Assembly: GCF_000380165.1 (NCBI RefSeq)
Contig: NZ_KB904658.1
Coordinates: 146,898-210,897 of the forward strand
Length of the DNA: 64,000 nt
Reading direction: 5' to 3'
DNA from: Wenjunlia vitaminophila DSM 41686
GTDB lineage: Bacteria > Actinomycetota > Actinomycetes > Streptomycetales > Streptomycetaceae
A model generated the notes under the pieces. That model was not told the origin of the DNA, ran no database searches, and saw only the letters and a program-made list of their open reading frames with translations. Of the stretch, positions 32,094 through 40,627 are shown in pieces (positions within the stretch are counted from its first letter, which is position 1; every line of letters starts with the position of its first letter). A program made the position numbers and the translations under genes.

Positions 32094-32811
32094 GGCGTGT
32101 CACCCCAGCCTGTGTGGTCTGTCCGACTTCGACCGCGGGCTCGACGCCCTCGGGGAGGTAGACGTCAACCCGCGAACCGAAGCGGATCAGGCCGACCCGT
32201 TCTCCTTGTTCCACCTTGGCACCAGCATCCACATAGGGAACGATGCGTCGGGCCACCGCGCCCGCGATCTGCACCATCTCCAGATCGCCGAGTTCGCTGG
32301 CGAAATGCCACACTACCCGCTCGTTGTGCTCGCTCTCCTTGTTGAAGGCCGGCACGAAGCCGCCGGGCACGTGCTCGACACTGGTGACCGCTCCCGCTAC
32401 GGGTGCCCTGTTGACGTGCACGTTGAGGGGGCTCATGAAGATGGCCACCCGGGTGCGTCCGTCCGGCCACGGCATGATGCTCTGCACCACGCCGTCGGCG
32501 GGCGAGATCACCCTGCCGGTGCCGATCTGGCGCTCCGGGTCACGGAAGAACCAGAGCATCGCCCCGGCGAGCGCGGTGACCGGCACCGCCGCCGCTGCCC
32601 AGCGCGCGGAGCGCCGGGAGCGGGCCAGGCAGAGCGCTGCGGTGGCCACCGTGGGCACCAGCCACGGCGAGGCCCCGCGGGCCAGGGTGACACGTCCTGG
32701 ACCGCGCGGCGCGTGGCCCGAGCCCCGGGCCCACCAGCGGGACACAGGGGGCCCCCAGTCCGCTCCCTCGGCTGTCGCAGAGGATGACATAGACGGCTGG
32801 TTGTGGGGCAT
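32080..32811 (-). CDS. psd: Phosphatidylserine decarboxylase proenzyme
   Basis: Start ATG 32811 follows GAAGG; ATG 32790 is an alternative. The 243-residue protein has an N-terminal Ser/Pro-rich tail, a hydrophobic segment (~50-75) and the catalytic region MLWFFRDPERQI, VISPADGVVQ, FMSPLNVHVNRAPV and the self-cleavage motif FGS in LIRFGSRVDVYLP. Cleavage there forms the pyruvoyl group. It belongs to the short actinobacterial/archaeal-type Psd group. The gene overlaps pssA by 14 nt. Confidence 0.92.
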   Translation of the reverse strand: MPHNQPSMSSSATAEGADWGPPVSRWWARGSGHAPRGPGRVTLARGASPWLVPTVATAALCLARSRRSARWAAAAVPVTALAGAMLWFFRDPERQIGTGRVISPADGVVQSIMPWPDGRTRVAIFMSPLNVHVNRAPVAGAVTSVEHVPGGFVPAFNKESEHNERVVWHFASELGDLEMVQIAGAVARRIVPYVDAGAKVEQGERVGLIRFGSRVDVYLPEGVEPAVEVGQTTQAGVTRLDRD

Positions 32812-32979
32812 GGAAGACCTTCGTGGCGGAGGATGCCGCAGAGAAAATGGGGACGGCGGCTTTCCACGATGGTATCGGCAGTCGGTGCCAACTGAGCAAG
32901 CCAGACCGTGAGTCGGTGGCCGAAACAGAGAGCTCACCCGGGTTATCGACGGCGAGAAAACCCGCTCGAACTCGGACAA

Positions 32980-34191
32980 TCACCCCGTGATTCGGTACTC
33001 TTCCAGCAGCCTTCTACCGATGATCATTTTCTGGATCTCTGCGGTGCCCTCGCCGATGAGCAGCATCGGGGCCTCCCGGTAGAGTCGCTCGATCTCGTAC
33101 TCGGCGGAGTACCCATAACCCCCGTGGATACGGAACGAGTCCTCCACCACCTCTTTGCAGTATTCCGACGCCAGGTACTTGGCCATCCCCGCCTCAAGGT
33201 CGTTTCGTTGACCGGAATCCTTCTTCCGGGCAGCGGTGACCATCATCTGGTGCGCCGCCTCCACCTTCGTGGCCATCTCCGCCAACCTGAACTGGATGGC
33301 CTGGTGCTGCGCGATCGGCCGGCCGAACGTCCGTCGCTGCTGTGCGTACACCACACCCAGTTCGAAGGCCCGCAACGCCATGCCACACCCCCGCGCCGCC
33401 ACGTTGACCCGGCCCACCTCGATGCCGTCCATCATCTGGTAGAAGCCACGACCGGTCGCGCCCCCCAGGACCCGGTCGGCCGGAACCCTGACGTCGTCCA
33501 GGACCAGCTCGGTGGTGTCCACCCCCTTGTAGCCCATCTTCTGGATGCGGCCGGGGACGGTCAGCCCCGGGACCCGCGGGTTCTCCCCGAACCCCGGGTC
33601 CTTCTCGATCAGGAACGTGGTCAGCGAGCGGTGCGGCGGGGTGCCCTGCGGGTGGCCCTCGTCGGTGCGGCACAACACCGCGACCAGGCTCGAGCTGCCC
33701 CCGTTGGTCAGCCACATCTTCTGCCCGTTGATCACGAAGTCGTCGCCGTCGCGGTCCGCGCGGGTGCGGATCGCCGCCACGTCCGAGCCCAGCTCCGGCT
33801 CCGACATGGAGAACGCGCCGCGGACCTCCCCGAGGGCCATCCTGGGCAGGAAGTACGCGCGCTGTTCCGGGGTGCCGTGGTGCTGGAGCAGGTAGGCCAC
33901 GATGAAGTGGGTGTTGATGATCCCGGACACGCTCATCCACCCCCGGGCGATCTCCTCCACGGTCAGGGCGTAGGTGAGCAGCGACTCGCCGAGCCCGCCG
34001 TACTCCTCCGGGATCATCAGCCCGAAGATCCCCAGGTCCTTCAACCCCTCCACGATCTCCGCCGGGTACTCGTCCCGGTGCTCCAGTTCGGTGGCGACCG
34101 GCAGGATCTCCTTGTCGACGAAGTCCCGGACCGTGGCCAGGATCTCCCGCTGGACGTCGGTGAGGCCTTCGGTGTGCGCGAGGCGGCCCAT
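32980..34191 (-). CDS. Acyl-CoA dehydrogenase, probable methylsuccinyl-CoA dehydrogenase
   Basis: ATG 34191 is chosen because AAGGAG lies 7 nt upstream; the frame stays open to 34380 without a site. The 403-residue protein has the flavin acyl-CoA dehydrogenase layout: GLMIPEEYGGLG (~55), FSMSEPELGSDVAA (~130), QRRTFGRPIAQHQA (~275) and GGYGYSAEYEIERLYREAP followed by GEGTAEIQK with the catalytic Glu. It is the last of five genes headed by ccr. By pathway position it should oxidise methylsuccinyl-CoA to mesaconyl-CoA. Confidence 0.85.
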   Translation of the reverse strand: MGRLAHTEGLTDVQREILATVRDFVDKEILPVATELEHRDEYPAEIVEGLKDLGIFGLMIPEEYGGLGESLLTYALTVEEIARGWMSVSGIINTHFIVAYLLQHHGTPEQRAYFLPRMALGEVRGAFSMSEPELGSDVAAIRTRADRDGDDFVINGQKMWLTNGGSSSLVAVLCRTDEGHPQGTPPHRSLTTFLIEKDPGFGENPRVPGLTVPGRIQKMGYKGVDTTELVLDDVRVPADRVLGGATGRGFYQMMDGIEVGRVNVAARGCGMALRAFELGVVYAQQRRTFGRPIAQHQAIQFRLAEMATKVEAAHQMMVTAARKKDSGQRNDLEAGMAKYLASEYCKEVVEDSFRIHGGYGYSAEYEIERLYREAPMLLIGEGTAEIQKMIIGRRLLEEYRITG

Positions 34192-34327
34192 GTCTGCTTC
34201 TCCTTGTGAGGCGGTGCACCGGTGGGGGCGCCTCCCGGCCGGGCCCGGCCTCGGGGGCCGGGCGGGGCCGGGAGCGGTGACGGCGGGCGTCGGCGGGCGT
34301 CGGCGGGACGTGGCGGGCGTGGAACGT

Positions 34328-34849
34328 TCAGCCCAGGGCCGGACCGGTGTCGGCGGGGCTCGGGCGGGCCGGCTGCTCACCGCCGTGCTCCGCCACGTGG
34401 AGCGCGGTGGGCACCATCACCTTGCGCCGGAAGACGCACACCACGGTGCCGTCCTGCTTGTACCCGCGGGTCTCCACCTGCACCACCCCACGGTCCGGCC
34501 GGGACCGCGACGGGGTCTTGGCCAGCACCGTGGTCTCGCCGTAGAGGGTGTCCCCGTGGAACGTGGGGGCGACGTGCCGCAACGACTCCACCTCCAGGTT
34601 GGCGATGGCCTTGCCGGACACGTCCGGCACCGACATGCCGAGCAGCAGCGAGTACACGTAGTTCCCCACCACCACGTTGCGGCCGAAGTCGGTGCCGTTC
34701 TCCGCGTAGTTGGCGTCCAGGTGCAGCGGGTGGTGGTTCATGGTGAGCAGGCAGAACAGGTGGTCGTCGTACTCGGTGATGGTCTTGCCCGGCCAGTGCC
34801 GGTACACGTCACCGACGGTGAACTCCTCGAAGGTCCGCCCGAACCGCAT
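34328..34849 (-). CDS. MaoC-type hydratase, probable mesaconyl-CoA hydratase
   Basis: The 173-residue protein is a single hot-dog domain with the hydratase-2 catalytic pair: D55-x4-H-like region HHPLHLDANYAEN and the GNYVYSLLLGM helix. The family hydrates enoyl-CoA esters. Between the lyase and acyl-CoA dehydrogenase genes of the pathway, it is expected to turn mesaconyl-CoA into beta-methylmalyl-CoA. It is about half the length of the proteobacterial enzyme, as usual for actinomycete versions. The lyase gene ends 5 nt upstream. The C-terminal ~20 residues are low complexity, and a GGCGGGCGT-type tandem repeat lies downstream at 34275-34320. Confidence 0.8.
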   Translation of the reverse strand: MRFGRTFEEFTVGDVYRHWPGKTITEYDDHLFCLLTMNHHPLHLDANYAENGTDFGRNVVVGNYVYSLLLGMSVPDVSGKAIANLEVESLRHVAPTFHGDTLYGETTVLAKTPSRSRPDRGVVQVETRGYKQDGTVVCVFRRKVMVPTALHVAEHGGEQPARPSPADTGPALG

Positions 34850-34854
34850 CGTGG

Positions 34855-35841
34855 TCAACCCCTCCCGTCGCCCGGTTCGCCCGCCTGCTGCGGCGGGGTG
34901 AACGCCGTGGTCCGCCTCAGCCCGGCGGCCCGGCCCTTGCCCGCGACGACCAGCGCCATCTTCCGGGAGGCCTCGTCGATCATCTCGTCGCCCAGCATCG
35001 CCGACCCCTTCATCCCGCCCTGCTCCGACGTGGCGTGGGCGTAGGCGTCCAGGATCAACTCGGCGTGGTCGTAGTCCTCCTGGGACGGGGAGAACACCTC
35101 GTTGGACACCTCCACCTGCCCCGGGTGCAGCACCCACTTGCCGTCGAAGCCGAGCGCCGCGGCGCGCCGGGCCACCTCGCGGAACCCCTCCACGTGGCGG
35201 ATCTGGAGGTACGGCCCGTCGATCGCCTGGAGGTCGTGGGCGCGCGCCGCCATCAGGATGCGCATCAGGATGTAGTGGTAGGCGTCGGCCGGGTAGCCCG
35301 GCGGCTGCTCGCCCACCACCAGCGACTTCATGTTGATGGAGGCCATGAAGTCCGCGGGACCGAAGACGATGGTCTCCAGGCGCGGTGAGGCGGCGGCGAT
35401 CTCGTCCACGTTCACCAGGCCCCTGGCGTTCTCGATCTGGGCCTCGATGCCGATCCCGCCGACCTCGAGGCCCACGGTCTTCTCGATCTGGGTGAGCAGC
35501 ATGTCGAGCGCCCTGACCTGGGTGGCGTCCTGGACCTTGGGCAGCATCAGGCAGTCCAGGTTCGCTCCCGCGCCCTCCACCACGGTGACCACGTCGCGGT
35601 AGGTCCAGTGGGTGGTCCAGTCGTTGACCCGGACCACCCGGGTCTTCCCGGTCCAGTCGCCGTTGTTGAGGGCGTCGACGATCAGGTGCCGGGCCTTTTC
35701 CTTGGCCAGCGGCGCGCAGGCGTCCTCCAGGTCGAGGAAGACCTGGTCCGCGGGGAGCCCCTGGGCCTTCTCCAGGAAGCGCGGGTTGCTGCCCGGCACG
35801 GCCAGGCAGGACCGGCGGGGACGTTGGCGGTTGACGGTCAT
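34855..35841 (-). CDS. HpcH/HpaI (CitE-like) beta-methylmalyl-CoA/malyl-CoA lyase
   Basis: The 328-residue protein has SCLAVPGSNPRFLEKA, the Mg-binding FLDLEDACAP, IGIEAQIENARGL and VFGPADFMAS, and KWVLHPGQVEVSN, all typical of malyl-CoA lyases. It would split beta-methylmalyl-CoA into glyoxylate and propionyl-CoA, and could also act on malyl-CoA. Its ATG overlaps the mutase stop by 4 nt. The organism would then assimilate acetyl-CoA without isocitrate lyase. Confidence 0.87.
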   Translation of the reverse strand: MTVNRQRPRRSCLAVPGSNPRFLEKAQGLPADQVFLDLEDACAPLAKEKARHLIVDALNNGDWTGKTRVVRVNDWTTHWTYRDVVTVVEGAGANLDCLMLPKVQDATQVRALDMLLTQIEKTVGLEVGGIGIEAQIENARGLVNVDEIAAASPRLETIVFGPADFMASINMKSLVVGEQPPGYPADAYHYILMRILMAARAHDLQAIDGPYLQIRHVEGFREVARRAAALGFDGKWVLHPGQVEVSNEVFSPSQEDYDHAELILDAYAHATSEQGGMKGSAMLGDEMIDEASRKMALVVAGKGRAAGLRRTTAFTPPQQAGEPGDGRG

Positions 35842-37928
35842 CGGTGCGGGGGGTCCTCTCGGTGAACGGGTCCGGCCGGGGGGTGGTGGCCGGAACCTGG
35901 GCCGGCTGTCGATCCGGTCGCGTCCGCCGGACGGGCCCGGGGTTCCAGGCCGTGGGCCCGGCGGATCTCCTCGACGATACGACCGATGATCTCGGTGATG
36001 CCGAAGTCCCTGGGGGTGAACACGGCGGCCACCCCGGCGGCGCGCAGCACCTCGGCGTCGGCGGCCGGGATGATCCCGCCCACCACCACCGGGACGTCCG
36101 GCGCGCCGGCCCCGCGCAGCCCCGCCAGCACCTCGGGCACCAGCTCCCCGTGCGAGCCGGACAGCACGGACAGACCCACGCAGTGCACGTCCTCGGCGAC
36201 GGCGGCGGCCACGATCTGCTCCGGGGTGAGCCTGATCCCCTGGTACACCACCTCGAACCCGGCGTCGCGGGCGCGCACCGCGATCTGCTCGGCGCCGTTG
36301 GAGTGCCCGTCCAGCCCCGGCTTGCCGACCAGCAGCCGCAACGGTCGGCCCAGAGCCTCGCTGGTGTCCGCCACCGCGCGCCGGACCGCGGCCAGCCCCG
36401 GGCCTTCCGCGGCCACGCCCACCGGCGCCCCCGACACCCCGGTGGGCGCCCGGTACTCCCCGAACACCTCCCGCAGCGCGCCGGCCCACTCCCCGGTGGT
36501 GACCCCGGCCCTGGCGCACTCCAGGGTCGCCGGCATCAGGTTGGCGTCGGTCGCCGCGTCCCGGCGCAGCCGGCGCAGCGCCGCGGCCACCCCGGCCGGG
36601 TCACGTGCCGCGCGCCACCGTTCGAGGGCGGTCACCAGGCGCTTCTCGTGGCCGGGGTCGACGGTGGTCACCGCGGTGCCGAGGTCAGCGGTGAGCGGAC
36701 TGGGCTCGGTGGCCCGGTAGCAGTTGACGCCCACCACCCGCTGGGCGCCGGACTCGATCCGGGCCCGGCGCTCGGCGTGCGCGGCGACCAGTTCGGACTT
36801 CAGGTACCCCGACTCCACGGCGGCGACGGTGCCGCCCAGCTCCTGCACCCGGGCGATCTCCGCGGTCGCGGCCTGGGCCAGCGCCGTCACCTTGTCCTCG
36901 ATCACCGGGGACCCGTCGAAGATGTCCTCGTACTCCAACAGGTCGCTCTCCTCGGCCAGCACCTGCTGGACCCGGAGTGACCACTGCTGGTCCCAGGGGC
37001 GGGGCAGTCCCAACGCCTCGTTCCACGCCGGGAGCTGGACAGCCCTGGCCCGGGCCCGTTTGGAGAGCGTCACCGCGAGCATCTCCAGCACGATCCGCTG
37101 GACGTTGTTCTCCGGCTGGGCTTCGGTCAGGCCGAGGGAGTTGACCTGCACCCCGTAGCGGAAGCGCCGCTGCCGGGGGTCGGTCACACCGTAGCGTTCC
37201 CTGGCGACGGCGTCCCATACCCGTGCGAACGCCCGCATCTTGCACATCTCCTCGATGAACCGGACGCCGGCGTTGACGAAGAACGACACCCGGCCCACCA
37301 CCCGGGCCCGCTGCTCCTCGGGCACCTGTCCCGAGGCGAACACCGCGTCCAGCACGGCGATGGCGGTGCACATCGCGTAGGCGATCTCCTGGACCGGTGT
37401 CGCTCCCGCCTCCTGGAGGTGGTAGCTACAGATGTTGACGGGGTTCCAGCGCGGGATGTGCCGGACGGTGTACGTGATCAGGTCGGTCGTCAGCCGCAGG
37501 CTGGGCCCGGGCGGGAAGACGTGGGTCCCCCGGGACAGGTACTCCTTGACGATGTCGTTCTGCGTGGTCCCGGTCAGCGACGCCACGTCCACGCCCCGCT
37601 CCTCGGCGACCACCTGGTACAGGGCCAACAGCCACGGGGCCGTGGCGTTGATGGTCATCGAGGTGTTCATCGCGTCGAGCGGGATGCCGTCGAACAACCG
37701 GCGCATGTCGCCGAGGTGCGCCACCGGCACGCCGACCCGGCCCACCTCGCCGCGGGCCAGGGGGTGGTCCGGGTCGTAGCCGGTCTGGGTCGGCAGGTCG
37801 AAGGCGACGGACAGCCCGGTCTGGCCCTTGGCCAGGTTGCGGCGGTACAGGGCGTTGGACTCCTCCGCCGAGGAGTGCCCGGCGTAGGTGCGCATCAGCC
37901 ACGGGGTGTCCCTGCCGGTGCGGGCCAT
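35838..37928 (-). CDS. ecm: B12-dependent ethylmalonyl-CoA mutase (MeaA-like)
   Basis: The 696-residue protein unites the mutase barrel and the B12-binding domain. The N-terminal part has PWLMRTYAGHSSAEESN, FDLPTQTGYDPDHP and the substrate-binding QEAGATPVQEIAYA. The C-terminal domain (~550-690) has the cobalamin motif GLDGHSNGAEQI (D-x-H-x2-G), GLSVLSGSH and VVGGIIP. It rearranges (2R)-ethylmalonyl-CoA to methylsuccinyl-CoA. The start codon overlaps the ccr stop by 1 nt, strong evidence for this substrate over methylmalonyl-CoA. The last ~30 residues are Pro/Gly-rich. Confidence 0.9.
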   Translation of the reverse strand: MARTGRDTPWLMRTYAGHSSAEESNALYRRNLAKGQTGLSVAFDLPTQTGYDPDHPLARGEVGRVGVPVAHLGDMRRLFDGIPLDAMNTSMTINATAPWLLALYQVVAEERGVDVASLTGTTQNDIVKEYLSRGTHVFPPGPSLRLTTDLITYTVRHIPRWNPVNICSYHLQEAGATPVQEIAYAMCTAIAVLDAVFASGQVPEEQRARVVGRVSFFVNAGVRFIEEMCKMRAFARVWDAVARERYGVTDPRQRRFRYGVQVNSLGLTEAQPENNVQRIVLEMLAVTLSKRARARAVQLPAWNEALGLPRPWDQQWSLRVQQVLAEESDLLEYEDIFDGSPVIEDKVTALAQAATAEIARVQELGGTVAAVESGYLKSELVAAHAERRARIESGAQRVVGVNCYRATEPSPLTADLGTAVTTVDPGHEKRLVTALERWRAARDPAGVAAALRRLRRDAATDANLMPATLECARAGVTTGEWAGALREVFGEYRAPTGVSGAPVGVAAEGPGLAAVRRAVADTSEALGRPLRLLVGKPGLDGHSNGAEQIAVRARDAGFEVVYQGIRLTPEQIVAAAVAEDVHCVGLSVLSGSHGELVPEVLAGLRGAGAPDVPVVVGGIIPAADAEVLRAAGVAAVFTPRDFGITEIIGRIVEEIRRAHGLEPRARPADATGSTAGPGSGHHPPAGPVHREDPPHR

Positions 37929-39349
37929 CAGGCGCTCCCGACCCGCCGGGCCGCCAACCCGCCCGTTCCGTTCCGTTCGTGGGTCGGCTCCGGTGGGTCC
38001 TGGCGGAACAGGTTGATCGACCGCAGGTGGCGTTGGCGCAGCTCGTGGTCGCGGACGCCCAGCCCCTCCCCGGGCGCCAGGGCCAGGACGCCCACCTTGC
38101 CCTGGTGCACGTTGCGGTGGACGTCGTGGGCGGCCTGCCCGGTGTCCTCCAGGCGGTAGGTGCGGGACAGGGTGGGGTGGATGCGGCCCTTGGCCAGCAG
38201 TCGGTTGGCCTCCCACGCCTCGCGGTAGTTGGCGAAGTGGGAGCCGATGATGCGCTTCAGGCTCATCCACAGGTACCGGTTGTCGTACTCGTGGACGTAG
38301 CCGGACGTCGAGGCGCAGGTCACCACGGTGCCGCCCCGGCGGGTGACGTAGACCGAGGCGCCGAACGTCTCCCTGCCCGGGTGTTCGAAGACGATGTCCA
38401 CGTCCTCGCCGCCGGTCAGTTCGCGGATGCGTTGGCCGAAGCGCTTCCACTCCGCGGGGTCCTGGCGCCGCTCGTCCTTCCAGAACGCGTAGCCCTCGGC
38501 GGTGCGGTCGATGACCGCCTCGGCGCCCATGGCGCGGCAGAGCTCGGCCTTCTCCGGGGAGGAGACCACACACACCGGGGTGGCGCCGCCGGCCAGGGCG
38601 TACTGGGTGGCGTAGGAGCCGAGCCCGCCGGAGGCGCCCCAGATCAGGACGTTGTCGCCCTGCTTCATGCCGGCCCCGTTGCGGGAGACCAACTGCCGGT
38701 AGGCGGTGGAGTTCACCAGCCCCGGGCAGGCGGCCTCCTCCCAGGTGAGGTGGTCCGGCTTGGGCATGAGCTGGTTGGACTTGACCAGGGCGATCTCCGC
38801 CAGGCCGCCGAAGTTGGTCTCGAAGCCCCAGATCCGCTGCTCCGGGTCGAGCATGGTGTCGTTGTGGCCGTCGGCCGACTCCAGCTCCACGGACAGGCAG
38901 TGGGCGACCACCTCGTCGCCCGGCCGCCACAGGTTCACCCCGGGGCCGGTGCGCAGCACCACCCCGGCGAGGTCGGAGCCCAGCACGTGGTAGGGCAGGT
39001 CGTGGCGGGCGGTGAGGGCGGAGAGCCGGCCGTACCGCCGCAGGAACGCGAACGTCGGGACCGGCTCGAAGATCGAGCTCCACACGCTGTTGTAGTTCAC
39101 CGAGCTGGCCATCACGGCGACCAGGGCCTCACCGGGGCCGAGTTCGGGGACGGGCACCTCCTCGACGTGGAGCGACCGGCGGGGGTCCTTCTCCCGGCTG
39201 GGCACTCCGGCGAACATGTCCACCTCGTCGCTGTGGACGGTCACCGCACGGTAGGAGTCGGGCAGCGGCAGGGCCGCGAAGTCCTCTGGGGCGACCGCGG
39301 AGCCCCGGGTTGCGGTCGAGGCCAGGATCGCGTCGATGATCTGTTTCAC
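37928..39349 (-). CDS. ccr: Crotonyl-CoA carboxylase/reductase
   Basis: GTG 39349 follows GGAGG. The 473-residue medium-chain reductase has the family's N-terminus (MKQIIDAIL), ASSVNYNSVWSSIFEPVPTFAFL, the NADPH-binding LIWGASGGLGSYATQYA and the carboxylase-specific C-terminal blocks GFETNFGGLAE and GSHFANYREAWEANRL. It reductively carboxylates crotonyl-CoA to ethylmalonyl-CoA. It is the first gene of the operon. About 25 residues at the C-terminus (after PPEP) exceed the usual length. The 278-nt upstream gap holds a palindrome suited to the adjacent TetR protein. Confidence 0.93.
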   Translation of the reverse strand: MKQIIDAILASTATRGSAVAPEDFAALPLPDSYRAVTVHSDEVDMFAGVPSREKDPRRSLHVEEVPVPELGPGEALVAVMASSVNYNSVWSSIFEPVPTFAFLRRYGRLSALTARHDLPYHVLGSDLAGVVLRTGPGVNLWRPGDEVVAHCLSVELESADGHNDTMLDPEQRIWGFETNFGGLAEIALVKSNQLMPKPDHLTWEEAACPGLVNSTAYRQLVSRNGAGMKQGDNVLIWGASGGLGSYATQYALAGGATPVCVVSSPEKAELCRAMGAEAVIDRTAEGYAFWKDERRQDPAEWKRFGQRIRELTGGEDVDIVFEHPGRETFGASVYVTRRGGTVVTCASTSGYVHEYDNRYLWMSLKRIIGSHFANYREAWEANRLLAKGRIHPTLSRTYRLEDTGQAAHDVHRNVHQGKVGVLALAPGEGLGVRDHELRQRHLRSINLFRQDPPEPTHERNGTGGLAARRVGSA

Positions 39350-39513
39350 TTCGGTGCCTCCGGCGTGGCGCGGGGAAGACGCGTGAGGGAACGCTCGGTC
39401 AGCGGGTGATCGGGTGGTGTGACGGTGCCGGTGACGCGGCTCGGTCCGGGCGCTGGAGGGGACAGACGGCGTACGGAGGGCTCTGCACGTCGCCCGACCG
39501 GACCACGGCCAGG

Positions 39514-39556
39514 TTATGGCACGGCGTGCCATGAGTAAAGACACTCGGTGCCATAA
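39514..39556 (-). promoter_or_regulatory. TTATGGCAC/GTGCCATAA operator candidate before ccr
   Basis: ATGGCACG-G-CGTGCCAT (39516-39532) is an 8-bp-arm palindrome. A further half-site, GTGCCATAA (39548-39556), is the exact reverse complement of TTATGGCAC (39514-39522). The site lies between ccr and the TetR gene, about 165 nt before the ccr start. Binding by that TetR protein is inferred. Confidence 0.6.
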
Positions 39557-39627
39557 ACCGCGTTCGGCCGGCGCGCACAGCAGAAGTGGCCGTGCCCCCG
39601 AGGGGACACGGCCACCGCTGGACCGCC

Positions 39628-40428
39628 TCAGCTCCGATGGGCCTCCAGGGCCCGCTCGATCACGCGCATGACCTCGGGCAACGGCGCGTCCGTGCGCGCC
39701 ACCGTGACCAGGACGTCCCCTCCCGTGGTCACCCGCGCCGGGGCCCGGTGCAGGTCACCGACGCCGATCCCGGTGCCGAACGTCGTCCGGATCACCTCGA
39801 AGGCGTGGTCGAGCTGGGCCTCCACGTCGCCCTTGCCGCCCGCCCGCAACCAGCGCCGCAGCACGTGGTTGTGCGCGGCCACCACCGCCGCGGCGGCCAC
39901 CTCGGCCAGCATCGGGTCGTCGTCCCCGTCGAAGTGCGCGGCGTCGTCGAAGTGACCCAGCAGGTACCGGGTGAACAGCCGCTGGTAGCGGGCGACCGAG
40001 GCGATCTCCCGCTCCCGCAGCGCGGGCACCTCCCGGGTGAGGCGGTACCGCTCCACCGAGACCGTGGGGGACTCCGCGTACATCCGCAGCACCTCCTTGA
40101 TGCCACGGCACACGGTGTCCAGCGGGTGTTCCCTGGGATCAGCGGAGGCGAGCAGGTCGGCGCAGCGCACCAGGGTGTCCTCGTGGTCCGGGAAGATCGC
40201 CTCCTCCTTGGACTTGAAGTGCCGGAAGAAGGTGCGCCTGGCCACCCCCGCGGCGGTGGCGATGTCGTCCACGGTCGTCGCCTCGTAGCCCCGGGTCGCG
40301 AACAGCTTCATCGCGGCGGTCGCCAGGTCCTGACGCACCCGGTGGCGCTGCGCGGAGAGCCGCCGCCCGTTGGCGGCCTCCGGTGGGTGCGGTTCCGGCT
40401 TGCGTGCGGTGGCGCGGGGCTCAGACAT
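39628..40428 (-). CDS. TetR regulator, probable control of ethylmalonyl-CoA genes
   Basis: The 266-residue protein has an N-terminal TetR helix-turn-helix (ATRGYEATTVDDIATAAGVARRTFFRHFKSKEEAI in two halves, residues ~45-80) and a long helical ligand domain. It is encoded on the same strand just upstream of ccr. No ribosome binding site precedes ATG 40428, but TACGTT lies 6 nt upstream, so the mRNA may be leaderless. CoA esters would be sensible ligands. Its operator may be the 39514-39556 palindrome. Confidence 0.85.
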   Translation of the reverse strand: MSEPRATARKPEPHPPEAANGRRLSAQRHRVRQDLATAAMKLFATRGYEATTVDDIATAAGVARRTFFRHFKSKEEAIFPDHEDTLVRCADLLASADPREHPLDTVCRGIKEVLRMYAESPTVSVERYRLTREVPALREREIASVARYQRLFTRYLLGHFDDAAHFDGDDDPMLAEVAAAAVVAAHNHVLRRWLRAGGKGDVEAQLDHAFEVIRTTFGTGIGVGDLHRAPARVTTGGDVLVTVARTDAPLPEVMRVIERALEAHRS

Positions 40429-40627
40429 GTGCGGAACGTAACACGGGACGGCCCGCACGCCCCCCTCCGGGCGAGGAGCGGGCCACGGCCCCGGCGCCAA
40501 CAGCCCGCCCCAGTCCGCCGCGTGGCGCCTGACGTGCCCGTCCGCGGGCCCCCGCGCGTTCACCGGGTGCCCACCGCTGCGGGCACCCGGAACCCGTTCT
40601 CGTCCTCCCCGTTCCGGCCCGCGACGG

